From a virus, in the IMG/VR virus record IMGVR_UViG_3300020119_000026, positions 1 to 37,495 of that record: DNA of 37,495 bases, one strand, 5' to 3'. This document shows positions 6,373 through 12,425 of the stretch, piece after piece (position 1 is the first letter of the stretch; each line of letters begins with the position of its first letter). Position numbers and translations under genes: made by a program. The notes under the pieces are model-generated. The model was not told the origin of the DNA and did no database searches. It saw only the letters and a list, made by a program, of their open reading frames with translations.

Positions 6373-7121
6373 ATGAGTTGGCTCTTTTCGCAGGCGCTGG
6401 TGGAGGAATACTCGGTGGGCACCTCCTTGGATGGCGCACCGTGTGCGCAGTTGAACGTGATGCCTACGCCGCACAAGTTCTGGCGCAACGACAAAATGAT
6501 GGAATTCTCAGACCTTTCCCAATTTGGTCTGACGTTACAACTTTTGACGGACGACCATGGCGCGGAATTGTTGACGTTTTATCGGCAGGGTTTCCTTGCC
6601 AAGACATCAGCAGCGCAGGACGTGGGGCAGGAATTGACGGAGCCAAAAGCGGACTTTGGGTGGAAGTGGGCCGGATCATTGGCGAAGTTCGACCACGACG
6701 CGTATGGCTGGAAAACTCGGCAAGGCTCACTTCTAGGGGACTCGGACGAGTTCTTGGAGACCTGGCCAAACTGGGGTTTGATGCTCGATGGGGAATTATT
6801 GGAGCAGATGACTGCGGGCTTTCCCATGACAGAAAACGAATATGGATCTTGGCCTACTCCAAAAGCTCGGGACTGGCGCAGCGGTGGCACAGATCCGTTG
6901 AAAGTGCAGGCACGAATAGAGCGCCGCAAGAATCAGGGGGTTATAGATTTACCGGATGCAGCCGTCCATCGGTTTTGGAAGCAGGGGTTCAGTGGTCATC
7001 TGAAACCGTCCTTCTCCGAAAGTCTCATGGATTGGCCAATCGGATGGACCGACTTACAGCCATTGGCAATGGCCAAGTTCCGCGAGTGGCAGCAACGGCA
7101 TGGGATATCTTGCATGGCTGA
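6369..7121 (+). CDS. C5-cytosine DNA methyltransferase A
   Basis: 250 aa starting with GTG (6369). The Dcm-type motifs are all present: motif I LFAGAGGGILGG (residues 6-17, SAM binding), motif IV GFPCQDIS with catalytic Cys77, motif VI as ENS (116-118, usually ENV), motif VIII HDRKRIWILAYS, and motif X NGQVPRVAATAW at the end. It is short for the family (M.HhaI is 327 aa), because the target-recognition region is reduced. It likely methylates phage DNA to evade host restriction; no partner endonuclease is encoded nearby. Base composition looks lower in GC than its neighbours. The GTG lies only ~3 nt after the GGAGGT site, whereas the ATG of the overlapping frame is spaced better. Confidence 0.88.
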   Translation: MNELALFAGAGGGILGGHLLGWRTVCAVERDAYAAQVLAQRQNDGILRPFPIWSDVTTFDGRPWRGIVDVLSAGFPCQDISSAGRGAGIDGAKSGLWVEVGRIIGEVRPRRVWLENSARLTSRGLGRVLGDLAKLGFDARWGIIGADDCGLSHDRKRIWILAYSKSSGLAQRWHRSVESAGTNRAPQESGGYRFTGCSRPSVLEAGVQWSSETVLLRKSHGLANRMDRLTAIGNGQVPRVAATAWDILHG

Positions 7122-7176
7122 TCCACTATCGGACCCGCACGAAGTGCTGACATTTCACGACCTGGTGCAGCCATGA
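6373..7176 (+). CDS. ORF overprinting methyltransferase A (+1 frame), 267 aa
   Basis: Open frame in the +1 phase covering the whole methyltransferase gene. ATG at 6373 is directly after the stop of the upstream gene and 7 nt from GGAGGT, a better ribosome spacing than the methyltransferase GTG has. It ends at 7176 in an ATGA overlap with the DUF1364 gene, the coupling style of this operon. Motifs AKTS, WKTRQ, TWPNWG, SWPTPKARDW and LMDWPIGWTD recall, from memory, strings in phage hypothetical proteins. Many coincide with shifted methyltransferase motifs (AKTS is the shift of PCQDIS). Against it: near the N-terminus it diverges from its counterpart at silent methyltransferase positions. Coding status is unresolved. 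Confidence 0.45.
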   Translation: MSWLFSQALVEEYSVGTSLDGAPCAQLNVMPTPHKFWRNDKMMEFSDLSQFGLTLQLLTDDHGAELLTFYRQGFLAKTSAAQDVGQELTEPKADFGWKWAGSLAKFDHDAYGWKTRQGSLLGDSDEFLETWPNWGLMLDGELLEQMTAGFPMTENEYGSWPTPKARDWRSGGTDPLKVQARIERRKNQGVIDLPDAAVHRFWKQGFSGHLKPSFSESLMDWPIGWTDLQPLAMAKFREWQQRHGISCMADPLSDPHEVLTFHDLVQP

Positions 7177-7559
7177 AGCGCAGCGCACCGATGAAGCGCA
7201 CAGCCTTCAAGCAGAAGGCGCCGGCCGAGCGCAAGCCGATGAAGTCGCGCGGCCCGAAAATGACGCCTATCCGCCGCGCCGCGCGGGGCGAGGATTGCAC
7301 GCTGCAAATTCCGGGCGTGTGCAACTTCGACCCGGCCACGGTTGTGCTGTGCCACTCGAACGAGCTAGCGGACGGGAAGGGCATGGGCCTCAAGGCGCCT
7401 GATACCGCCGCGTGCTTCGGGTGCAGCGCTTGCCACGACCTGCTCGACGGCCGCCGGCCACGCCCTGAGGGGATCACGCTGCTAATGGTGCAGGGCGCCT
7501 TCGTGCGCGCGGTGGCCAGGACGCACGAACGACTGAGACTGAAAGGAATTCAGGTATGA
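7173..7559 (+). CDS. DUF1364-like putative nuclease, 128 aa
   Basis: A basic N-terminus (repeated MKR/MKS segments) is followed by ARGEDCTLQIPGVCNFDPATVVLCHSNE and a CSACHDLLDG segment. The Cys/His pattern C..C...H...CxxCH is that of the DUF1364 phage family, found beside RusA and Nin-region genes and thought to be an HNH-like metal-binding nuclease. Position directly before rusA agrees with that family. It overlaps both neighbours by four bases. Confidence 0.8.
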   Translation: MKRSAPMKRTAFKQKAPAERKPMKSRGPKMTPIRRAARGEDCTLQIPGVCNFDPATVVLCHSNELADGKGMGLKAPDTAACFGCSACHDLLDGRRPRPEGITLLMVQGAFVRAVARTHERLRLKGIQV

Positions 7560-8008
7560 AGCAGATCGTTTTGACGCTGCCCTATCCGGTCTCGGCAAAC
7601 GTGTACTGGCGCACACGCGTGGCCGGCAAGCTGGCCATGACCTACGTTTCGGCCGAGGCGAAGGCGTACAAGAAACAGGTGCTGGCGCTGGCCCGCGCCT
7701 CTGGCATCGACGACCCGATCACCGGCCGGGTGCAAGTTGAAATCTGGCTGTACCCGAACCGGCCGCAGGACTGGCAGAAACGCCAGCGCCAGCACGGCGC
7801 GCTGTGGGACGATACCGTTCGGGTAATTGACCTTGACAATGCAAACAAGGTGCTGCTCGACGCGCTCAAGGACGTTGCCATGGAAGACGACAAGTTCGTG
7901 CGTCGCCTGACATCGCAGCGCATGGAGCCGGACGACAAGCCCGCGCGCGTGGTCGTGCGCATTACCGCAATAGATGTACCAAAAACGCAACAGGAGCTAA
8001 TTGCATGA
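7556..8008 (+). CDS. rusA: RusA-type Holliday junction resolvase
   Basis: 150 aa. It begins with the LPYPVSANVYWR signature and carries DLDNANKVLLDALKDVAMEDD near residue 95, giving the conserved Asp residues and Lys that bind metal in RusA. Such enzymes cut four-way junctions made by recombination, so this works with Exo, Bet and NinB to resolve replicating or recombining phage DNA before packaging. It overlaps the next small gene (ATGA). Confidence 0.9.
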   Translation: MKQIVLTLPYPVSANVYWRTRVAGKLAMTYVSAEAKAYKKQVLALARASGIDDPITGRVQVEIWLYPNRPQDWQKRQRQHGALWDDTVRVIDLDNANKVLLDALKDVAMEDDKFVRRLTSQRMEPDDKPARVVVRITAIDVPKTQQELIA

Positions 8009-8115
8009 AAACGATCCGCAGCACGGCCGCTGGCGCGGTCTACTTTATCGCCTGCCTGGTCTTCGCACTGGGCTGGGCATTGGCTGAAATCATAGAAGGA
8101 CCGCGCGATGAATAA
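8005..8115 (+). CDS. Single-helix membrane protein, 36 aa
   Basis: ATG at 8005 overlaps the rusA stop. The 36-residue product has a short basic N-terminus and one hydrophobic helix (residues ~9-28) with an acidic tail. It overlaps the next gene by 8 nt. Too small for family assignment; it is supported by position and coupling only. Confidence 0.55.
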   Translation: MKTIRSTAAGAVYFIACLVFALGWALAEIIEGPRDE

Positions 8116-8332
8116 ACCCCTCGTCGCCCAGCTGTTGGCAAAGACAGGGCCGCTGCCGATTTACTTGTCGCCAGCGCTCATCGAACAATGCCGCGCCGCT
8201 GGCATAAATCTGCCGAGCAACTTTATCCCGCTCGAAAAATTACCATTGACCCCAAAGCCGCAAGCAACAACAGAAGGTGTTGCCGAAGCAATCCGTAAAA
8301 TCAGGAGCAAAGAAAATGACCAATCCGAATAG
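8108..8332 (+). CDS. Small protein of unknown function, 74 aa
   Basis: ATG at 8108 follows AAGGA inside the preceding small gene. The protein is Pro-rich in the middle (PLEKLPLTPKP) and helical at both ends. It overlaps the next gene by 17 nt. No recognised domain. Confidence 0.6.
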   Translation: MNKPLVAQLLAKTGPLPIYLSPALIEQCRAAGINLPSNFIPLEKLPLTPKPQATTEGVAEAIRKIRSKENDQSE

Positions 8333-8504
8333 GCCCGCTGCGGCCCGTATCCGCCCGCTGGCGAGCATCCCGATGAAGGAAGGCTTCGTTATTATCGGCG
8401 TTCACAAAAACGGCTCAGAAGCGCTCCTGACGGTTTTCGTGGACAAGGACGGATTCCACAAGGTTCCCGGCTATCACGAGCTGGCCGGATGGAAATTGCC
8501 TTGA
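8316..8504 (+). CDS. Small protein of unknown function, 62 aa
   Basis: Start at ATG 8316 (MTNPNRPAAAR), 10 bp after an AGGAG site; the longer frame lacks a site. The second half alternates hydrophobic and charged residues, consistent with a small beta domain. It is the last gene before the 190-bp structured leader of the replication gene. Confidence 0.62.
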   Translation: MTNPNRPAAARIRPLASIPMKEGFVIIGVHKNGSEALLTVFVDKDGFHKVPGYHELAGWKLP

Positions 8505-8520
8505 CTGTTGCAATTCTTGA

Positions 8521-8547
8521 CGGCGCTCAATTTATCGATTGACGCCG
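8521..8547 (+). other. Strong hairpin in the replication leader
   Basis: CGGCG-c-TCAAT, loop TTATCG, ATTGA-CGCCG: ten base pairs with one bulged C. It is not followed by a U run, so it is not a typical terminator. It lies 54 bp before the C4-like RNA, in the same untranslated leader, and could mark a processing site or the operon end. Confidence 0.5.
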
Positions 8548-8579
8548 CACAAGATTTCCGGGAAGATTCTTCACATGCC

Positions 8580-8599
8580 TTGGCGGGCGACAATTCAGG
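8580..8599 (+). promoter_or_regulatory. Predicted target of the C4-like RNA
   Basis: TTGGCGGGC (8580-8588) can pair with GTCCGCCAA of the RNA (8637-8645; nine pairs, one G-U). TCAGG (8595-8599) can pair with CCTGA in the RNA's first loop (8627-8631). The two pairings are in antiparallel order with gaps of 6 and 5 nt, the bipartite a/b arrangement of C4-type regulation. Confidence 0.5.
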
Positions 8600-8600
8600 C

Positions 8601-8680
8601 GGGCTTCAAATGCATCGTGCCGGGTTCCTGATCCCGGTCCGCCAACACCGAAAGGTGACGGTGCATTTGAGGCCCTTTTT
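8601..8680 (+). ncRNA. Structured RNA resembling C4/CI antisense RNA
   Basis: About 80 nt folding as a compact three-way junction. P1: 8601-8614 pairs with 8662-8675 (14 bp, one G-U). P2: CCGGG 8620-8624 with CCCGG 8633-8637, loop TTCCTGAT. P3: CCG 8639-8641 with CGG 8659-8661, then CACC/GGTG closing a GAAA tetraloop (8650-8653). Five T follow (8676-8680). The size (C4 is ~77 nt), the fold, and the loop and internal-loop complementarity to upstream sequence match the C4 antisense RNAs of P1/P7 and the CI RNA of P4. Those control an antirepressor or replication operon by pairing. The ribosome site of the next gene (GGCGG, 8686-8690) can pair with the same CCGCC. Family assignment is from memory. 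Confidence 0.62.
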
Positions 8681-8696
8681 ATTTGGGCGGTACGAA

Positions 8697-9638
8697 ATGT
8701 ATTACTACCAACACAACATAGGCGACTTCGACAAGAAGACTCGTCACCTTACCAGGGTAGAGCGCAGCATCTACCTGGACATGATCCACCTCTACTACAC
8801 GACCGAGCAGCAGCTCACGCTTGACGTTGCGATGATCTGTCGCAAGGTACTGGCTCGCACCGAGGAAGAAAAGGCAGCTGTCCTGGCCATCCTTGACGAG
8901 TTCTTCGAGGAAACACCGAGCGGCTGGTTCCATGATCGGTGCGAAGAGGAGCTGGCCGCTTACCGCAAAACCAAGTCGCAGGCATCCGCTGCCGGCCGTG
9001 CTTCTGCCGCCGCGAAAGAGGAACGCAGGCAACAGGCAATCAACGGCGGTTCAACGGACGTTGTAACGCCTGTTGAACGTCGGTTGAACGACCGTGCAAC
9101 GGCAAGTCAACGGCTCGTCAACCAACCAATAACCAATAACCAAGAACCAGTAAACATGAACCAGGACCCAATAACCGGGAACCAGGTTCAAGAACAACCC
9201 CAACAGCAACCCCTTCCCGAAGCGGTTCCCGCCTCGGCCCCGGCCAAAGCGCCTCGCAAGTCCAAGCCTGCAGAACCTGGAACCGGCAAGGTGTGGGCAG
9301 CTTATGCCACTGCCTACTGGAATCGCTACGGTGTTGAGCCTGTCCGCAATGCGATGGTCAACGCTCAGCTGTCGAACCTTGTTCGCCGCATTGGTCTTGC
9401 AGATGCCGAACAGGTTGCGGGCTTTTTCCTCGGGCACCAGCACCGCTTCTACGTCGAGAAAATGCACGCTGTTGGCCTGCTGCTGGCCGATTGCGAGAAG
9501 CTGCGCACCGAATGGGCGACCAGCTCGCAAATGACCGCCGCCAAGGCCGTGCAGCAGGACCGCACGCAGACAAATTTCGATGCGTTCGCCCCGCTGCTGG
9601 CGGAAGCGCGTGCGATGGAGGCGGCAAATGGCAAGTGA
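8697..9638 (+). CDS. DUF1376-type replication protein, 313 aa
   Basis: Start at ATG 8697 (MYYYQHNIGDFDKKTRHLT): this opening is the DUF1376 hallmark, and the in-frame extension upstream lies in the structured leader. Residues 1-90 are the DUF1376 domain, often found at the front of phage replication initiators. Residues ~105-190 are a low-complexity Gln/Asn/Pro linker encoded by the repeat region. The C-terminal ~120 residues are a helical domain. It probably recognises the origin and recruits host replication enzymes, since the genome has no polymerase or helicase of its own. The ribosome site is weak (GGGCGG) and may be occluded by the antisense RNA. Confidence 0.78.
   Translation: MYYYQHNIGDFDKKTRHLTRVERSIYLDMIHLYYTTEQQLTLDVAMICRKVLARTEEEKAAVLAILDEFFEETPSGWFHDRCEEELAAYRKTKSQASAAGRASAAAKEERRQQAINGGSTDVVTPVERRLNDRATASQRLVNQPITNNQEPVNMNQDPITGNQVQEQPQQQPLPEAVPASAPAKAPRKSKPAEPGTGKVWAAYATAYWNRYGVEPVRNAMVNAQLSNLVRRIGLADAEQVAGFFLGHQHRFYVEKMHAVGLLLADCEKLRTEWATSSQMTAAKAVQQDRTQTNFDAFAPLLAEARAMEAANGK
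9041..9113. other. Iteron-like repeats, candidate replication origin
   Basis: CAACGG occurs at 9041, 9052, 9097 and 9108, and its near-inverse TTGAACG at 9073 and 9084. Within each pair the spacing is exactly 11 bp, so sites lie on one face of the helix. The cluster is inside the replication gene, as lambda's iterons lie inside gene O, and is followed at 9119-9190 by a strand-biased A/C-rich stretch built of AACCA-like units that would melt easily. Confidence 0.5.
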
Positions 9639-10284
9639 AAAATTGATCATGGCTATCGCGGCCACTGCCGAGCTGTGCGGTAAAGTGTATTCCCCGGCCG
9701 CTGCGCGCATGCTGGCGCAGGACCTGGACGGCTACGACGAGTCCGGCGTGCTGGTTGCGCTGACGCGCTGCCGCAAGGAACTGGATGGCAAGCCGTTCAA
9801 CGTGGCCGCCATCATTGCTCGGATCGACGACGGTCACCCTGGCGTTGAGGAAGCATGGGCCATGATGCCGATGGCGGAAACGCAGTCTGTTGTCTGGACG
9901 CAAGAAATGGCTGACGCTTTCGGGCTGGCCAGGCCGCTGCTGGAATCTGGCGACCGCATCGGCGCGCGCATGACGTTCAAGGAGGCGTACCAGAAGGCAG
10001 TCGTGCTGGCCCGCGATGCCAAGCGCCCGGCAAAGTTCCTGCCGTCCCTGGGTTCCGATGTGGCTGGGCGCGAATCGGTTATCCGCGATGCAATCGACCG
10101 TGGCCGCCTGAACGTCAGCCATGCGCGCGCGTTCGTTCCGCAGATCGAAGCCGAGCAGGCGCCGCAGTACCTGCTGGAAGCACCGAAGCGCACGCCAGGC
10201 GCCAAGCCTGACCTGAAAGCCCTTCTCCTTTCCCTGAATCAAAAAACTATGCCAGCCCCGGAGGGCCAAGATTATGAGAAATGA
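9628..10284 (+). CDS. Probable replication accessory protein, 218 aa
   Basis: Start at ATG 9628, 6 bp after GGAGG, overlapping the replication gene by 11 bp. The first 70 residues (AATAELCGKVYSPAAARMLAQ, then DGYDESGVLVALTRCRKE and DDGHPGVEEAWAM) look like a domain often encoded just after phage initiators, in the place of lambda P or a helicase loader. No Walker motif is visible, so it is not a DnaC-type ATPase. A loader or adaptor role is inferred from position only. Confidence 0.68.
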   Translation: MASEKLIMAIAATAELCGKVYSPAAARMLAQDLDGYDESGVLVALTRCRKELDGKPFNVAAIIARIDDGHPGVEEAWAMMPMAETQSVVWTQEMADAFGLARPLLESGDRIGARMTFKEAYQKAVVLARDAKRPAKFLPSLGSDVAGRESVIRDAIDRGRLNVSHARAFVPQIEAEQAPQYLLEAPKRTPGAKPDLKALLLSLNQKTMPAPEGQDYEK

Positions 10285-10642
10285 AACGCAAGTAGACCAT
10301 TCGCTGTGCGCCGCCGGCAGCTGCAACATGATAGCGAGTATGAGCAAGGGCACGACCGGCGGCGCCGACTGGCTGTGCTTCATCCACTTTGCGGCGGAGC
10401 AGCGCGACTGGCCCCTGATCACCCAAGAGCTGGCCCGGCTCGACTGGCTGGTGCAGCTGGTCAAGAGCCTGCGCATGGCGGGCCGGCGACAGAACTTCGA
10501 CGAAGTACGCGAACAGGCCCGCCAGGCGTCCGCATTGGCCCAGCGCGGCGATTTGAACATCACGGACAAGGAAAGCATGCTCTCGTACATGATCCGCCTG
10601 GAAGGCGTTTTAAAGGCTTCGGCAAAGGAGGCGTGCAAATGA
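10274..10642 (+). CDS. Protein of unknown function, 122 aa
   Basis: It starts inside the end of the previous gene behind a GGAGG-like site. The N-terminus has three Cys (CAAGSC and a later WLCF) that could hold a metal ion; the rest is helical with Arg/Gln-rich segments. ATGA overlap with the next gene. Not recognised. Confidence 0.68.
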   Translation: MRNETQVDHSLCAAGSCNMIASMSKGTTGGADWLCFIHFAAEQRDWPLITQELARLDWLVQLVKSLRMAGRRQNFDEVREQARQASALAQRGDLNITDKESMLSYMIRLEGVLKASAKEACK

Positions 10643-11046
10643 ACCGCCCACTGATCGACCCAATCGTATTCCTGACCAAAAAGCAACTGATTGGCCAGGA
10701 GGATACCGACAAGATCGAGTTGCCCGTCCTGATTCACTTCGACGCAGCCAAGCGCGGGCGCATCACAAACCCCGGCTACAACTTCATCAGCCGGCACCTG
10801 GTCATGGCCAATTTCCTGGCCGTGCGCCTGAAATCGCGCAGCTTCCAGACCATCAGCGAGTGCGCGGGCAAGCTGTGGAGCAAGGCCGGCGCTCGCCCGG
10901 GAGAGTTCGCCAGCCTGACCACGAAGGAATACGCCGCGATCCGCGCCTGCCTGGGCGTCTACTTCCGGCACCTGCCGCGCGTGGAGATCGGCCTGTACAT
11001 GCAGGCCAACCAGGTGGCCGCCCAGCTGATGGGCGACGAGGCTTAA
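10639..11046 (+). CDS. Protein of unknown function, 135 aa
   Basis: Start at ATG 10639 (MNRPLIDPIVFLTKKQL), overlapping the upstream stop and preceded by AAAGGAG. It is basic and mixed alpha/beta, with an N-terminal hydrophobic segment too short for a membrane helix. As the last gene of the rightward early operon it holds the place where late regulators are often encoded, but no DNA-binding motif is clear. Confidence 0.68.
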   Translation: MNRPLIDPIVFLTKKQLIGQEDTDKIELPVLIHFDAAKRGRITNPGYNFISRHLVMANFLAVRLKSRSFQTISECAGKLWSKAGARPGEFASLTTKEYAAIRACLGVYFRHLPRVEIGLYMQANQVAAQLMGDEA

Positions 11047-11060
11047 AATTGCCGAACGGA

Positions 11061-11089
11061 AGTTAATATCTGGCAAATTGGCGTATACT
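11061..11089 (+). promoter_or_regulatory. Possible promoter before the small membrane genes
   Basis: TATACT at 11084-11089 is a good -10. The -35 region AGTTAA (11061-11066, 17-bp spacer) is poor. It lies 26 bp before the 56-aa gene in a 69-bp gap after the replication operon. Confidence 0.35.
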
Positions 11090-11115
11090 TGCAGCATCAT
11101 TTGGGGAGGGGAAAC

Positions 11116-11286
11116 ATGGAAATCGTTCTCGCAGCGGTCATTATCGTGGGCCTGCTCGCTGTCCTGGCCCTCGCAACGGTTTGGGCTGAGCCAAAAGGGA
11201 CGCCCGACCCCTCCCCGGAAGAGGCCGGCATTCTCGCCCGTGCCCTCGGCGCCCTCATCGCCAAGATCAACACGGAGCGCATGTAA
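11116..11286 (+). CDS. Single-helix membrane protein, 56 aa
   Basis: Start at ATG 11116 with a strong GGGAGGGG site. Residues 2-24 are one hydrophobic helix, followed by a short Pro-rich spacer and a small helix. First of three consecutive small membrane proteins. One-base TAATG overlap with the next. Function unknown. Confidence 0.7.
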   Translation: MEIVLAAVIIVGLLAVLALATVWAEPKGTPDPSPEEAGILARALGALIAKINTERM

Positions 11287-11531
11287 TGGACGCCATCGTC
11301 GTAGCCCTGGTACTCGGCGCAATCCTCCTCCTGATCGTCGCCCTGCTCGAGAACGCAATCGGCCGCTTCCGGGTACGCCGCATGTCCGAAGAGCTGGACC
11401 GCCACCGCGCCCAGCGCCAGCGCATCGCAGAGCGCCAGAAGGCAGAAGCCGCCGCCCCGATCCCCTGGGCCGCACCAGACGATCACCTGGACCTGGCCAA
11501 GCTGAAAGTCACCGAAGCGGGGGAGTCATGA
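11286..11531 (+). CDS. Membrane-anchored helical protein, 81 aa
   Basis: N-terminal hydrophobic helix (residues 3-22), then a charged helix rich in Arg, Glu and Gln (residues ~28-55) that looks like a coiled coil. The topology is that of an inner-membrane spanin or a small phage anchor protein, but it lies far from the lysis genes at 33-35 kb, so a spanin role is doubtful. ATGA overlap with the next gene. Confidence 0.68.
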   Translation: MDAIVVALVLGAILLLIVALLENAIGRFRVRRMSEELDRHRAQRQRIAERQKAEAAAPIPWAAPDDHLDLAKLKVTEAGES

Positions 11532-11797
11532 TCGATTGGTCGTTGACAGCCTTGCTCATGGCCCCTGTGGCGCTGCTCTCCGTTGTCGTCATCGCAGTAG
11601 AGCGGCACATATGGCGCACCTATGGCATAAGCTTCACTGGAATCAAGAAACCGAATATTGCGCAGAAACGCGAAATCGCAGCAGATCCTGCTGACCAAGT
11701 GCCAGATAATCGCGGTTTAGACCAAAACGATTGCGCAAAAACGGGGAAATGCAGCAGATTCTGCTCTCGCGTGCGTGCGCGCGCGTTTGGATCCTGA
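11528..11797 (+). CDS. Small membrane protein, 89 aa
   Basis: ATG at 11528 overlaps the upstream stop. Residues 4-24 form a transmembrane helix. The C-terminal half is encoded by the region holding two 36-bp DNA repeats and is Cys- and Arg-rich. Because the repeats fall in different frames, that half is probably shaped by the DNA element and not by protein function. The N-terminal half looks genuine. Confidence 0.55.
   Translation: MIDWSLTALLMAPVALLSVVVIAVERHIWRTYGISFTGIKKPNIAQKREIAADPADQVPDNRGLDQNDCAKTGKCSRFCSRVRARAFGS
11657..11692. repeat. 36-bp direct repeat, copy 1
   Basis: Matches 11730-11765 at 30 of 36 positions, with a period of 73 bp. It begins ATTGCGCA and ends with the inverted repeat CAGCAG-ATC-CTGCTG (which extends one base past the copy). 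The period is not a multiple of three, so the repeat is a DNA-level element. Confidence 0.7.
11730..11765. repeat. 36-bp direct repeat, copy 2
   Basis: Second copy. It contains the perfect palindrome TTGCGCAA (11731-11738) and the inverted repeat AGCAG-ATT-CTGCT. It lies between the early and the virion genes, where an operator, origin or packaging site would be plausible. Confidence 0.7.
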
Positions 11798-11809
11798 CCC
11801 GTGGGCGCC

Positions 11810-12055
11810 ATGGAACAACTGCCCGACCTTCGCGTGGACTGGTTCCGCGTCCTGGTCCAACTGCAGGCCGAGGGCTACAGCCTGCACGGCGTCGCCTACT
11901 TCATCGGCATCCCCAAGTCGACCCTGATCGCCTACAAGCAGGGCATGCAGCCGTCCTACAACGTGGGCGCCCGGATCATCCGGTGCTGGGCCGAGGTGAC
12001 GGGCAAAGACCCGGCCACGGTCCCCATGATCAGCCCGTATTCGTTCAAGGCATAG
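11810..12055 (+). CDS. HTH regulator before the virion operon, 81 aa
   Basis: ATG at 11810 (MEQLPDLRVDWFRVL); a GTG three codons earlier is also possible. Residues ~17-40 (GYSLHGVAYFIGIPKSTLIAY) have helix-turn-helix spacing, with PKSTLIAY as recognition helix, and a Trp/Val-rich C-terminal helix may form the dimer face. It ends 9 bp before the first copy of the 16-bp late element, so it is a candidate late-gene regulator (inference). Confidence 0.7.
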   Translation: MEQLPDLRVDWFRVLVQLQAEGYSLHGVAYFIGIPKSTLIAYKQGMQPSYNVGARIIRCWAEVTGKDPATVPMISPYSFKA

Positions 12056-12064
12056 CGGGGATTC

Positions 12065-12093
12065 GGTCGAGATTCTGACCCGGCCATAGGCCG
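12065..12093 (+). promoter_or_regulatory. Late element copy 1 (GGTCGAGATTCTGACC)
   Basis: The 16-mer at 12065-12080 is identical to copies at 16622 and 31078. It is followed directly by the inverted repeat CGGCC-ATA-GGCCG (12081-12093). It sits in an 85-bp gap, 60 bp before the first gene of the head operon, so a late promoter or activator site is likely. Confidence 0.65.
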
Positions 12094-12140
12094 ACAATCC
12101 GAACCGTTACTATCCATTAACCTTTTTCGGAGCAAATCCC

Positions 12141-12392
12141 ATGACCGCACCAGCCAAGACCAACCGCGCGCTCGACCTGGCCACGCCGGGCGAAGTCCCG
12201 CCAGCACCAGACACCATCATGGCCGCCGCCGAGAACGGTGCAATCGAGAAGCCGAAGCTGGCCAAGGAGCGCGTGCGCGTGTCGCAGGACTACCGCACCA
12301 TGCGCGCCGCTGACGTCGACGCCACCACCCTGACTTCCCCTGTGCTGACCCTGGACGGCTATGTTTGCCCAGCCCCAGCGGACAAGAAGTAA
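12141..12392 (+). CDS. Small virion-operon protein, 83 aa
   Basis: First gene of the head operon, with CGGAG 8 bp before the ATG. It is Ala/Pro-rich and hydrophilic with no hydrophobic core, so probably flexible. Position before the portal suggests a minor head or assembly protein, without family evidence. Confidence 0.68.
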   Translation: MTAPAKTNRALDLATPGEVPPAPDTIMAAAENGAIEKPKLAKERVRVSQDYRTMRAADVDATTLTSPVLTLDGYVCPAPADKK

Positions 12393-12425
12393 GCGCCTCT
12401 CAATACCAACAACAAGGAGTCGCCC

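Noticed and set aside
9119-9190. AACCA-like repeats as a CRISPR or satellite array
   Set aside because: Units are 5-8 bp, degenerate and without spacers, and lie in a coding linker; better explained as part of an origin or simple-sequence linker.
9358-11475. A 705-codon minus-strand open frame
   Set aside because: It runs antisense to at least five tightly coupled plus-strand genes, has Arg/Gly-rich shadow composition and no ribosome site.
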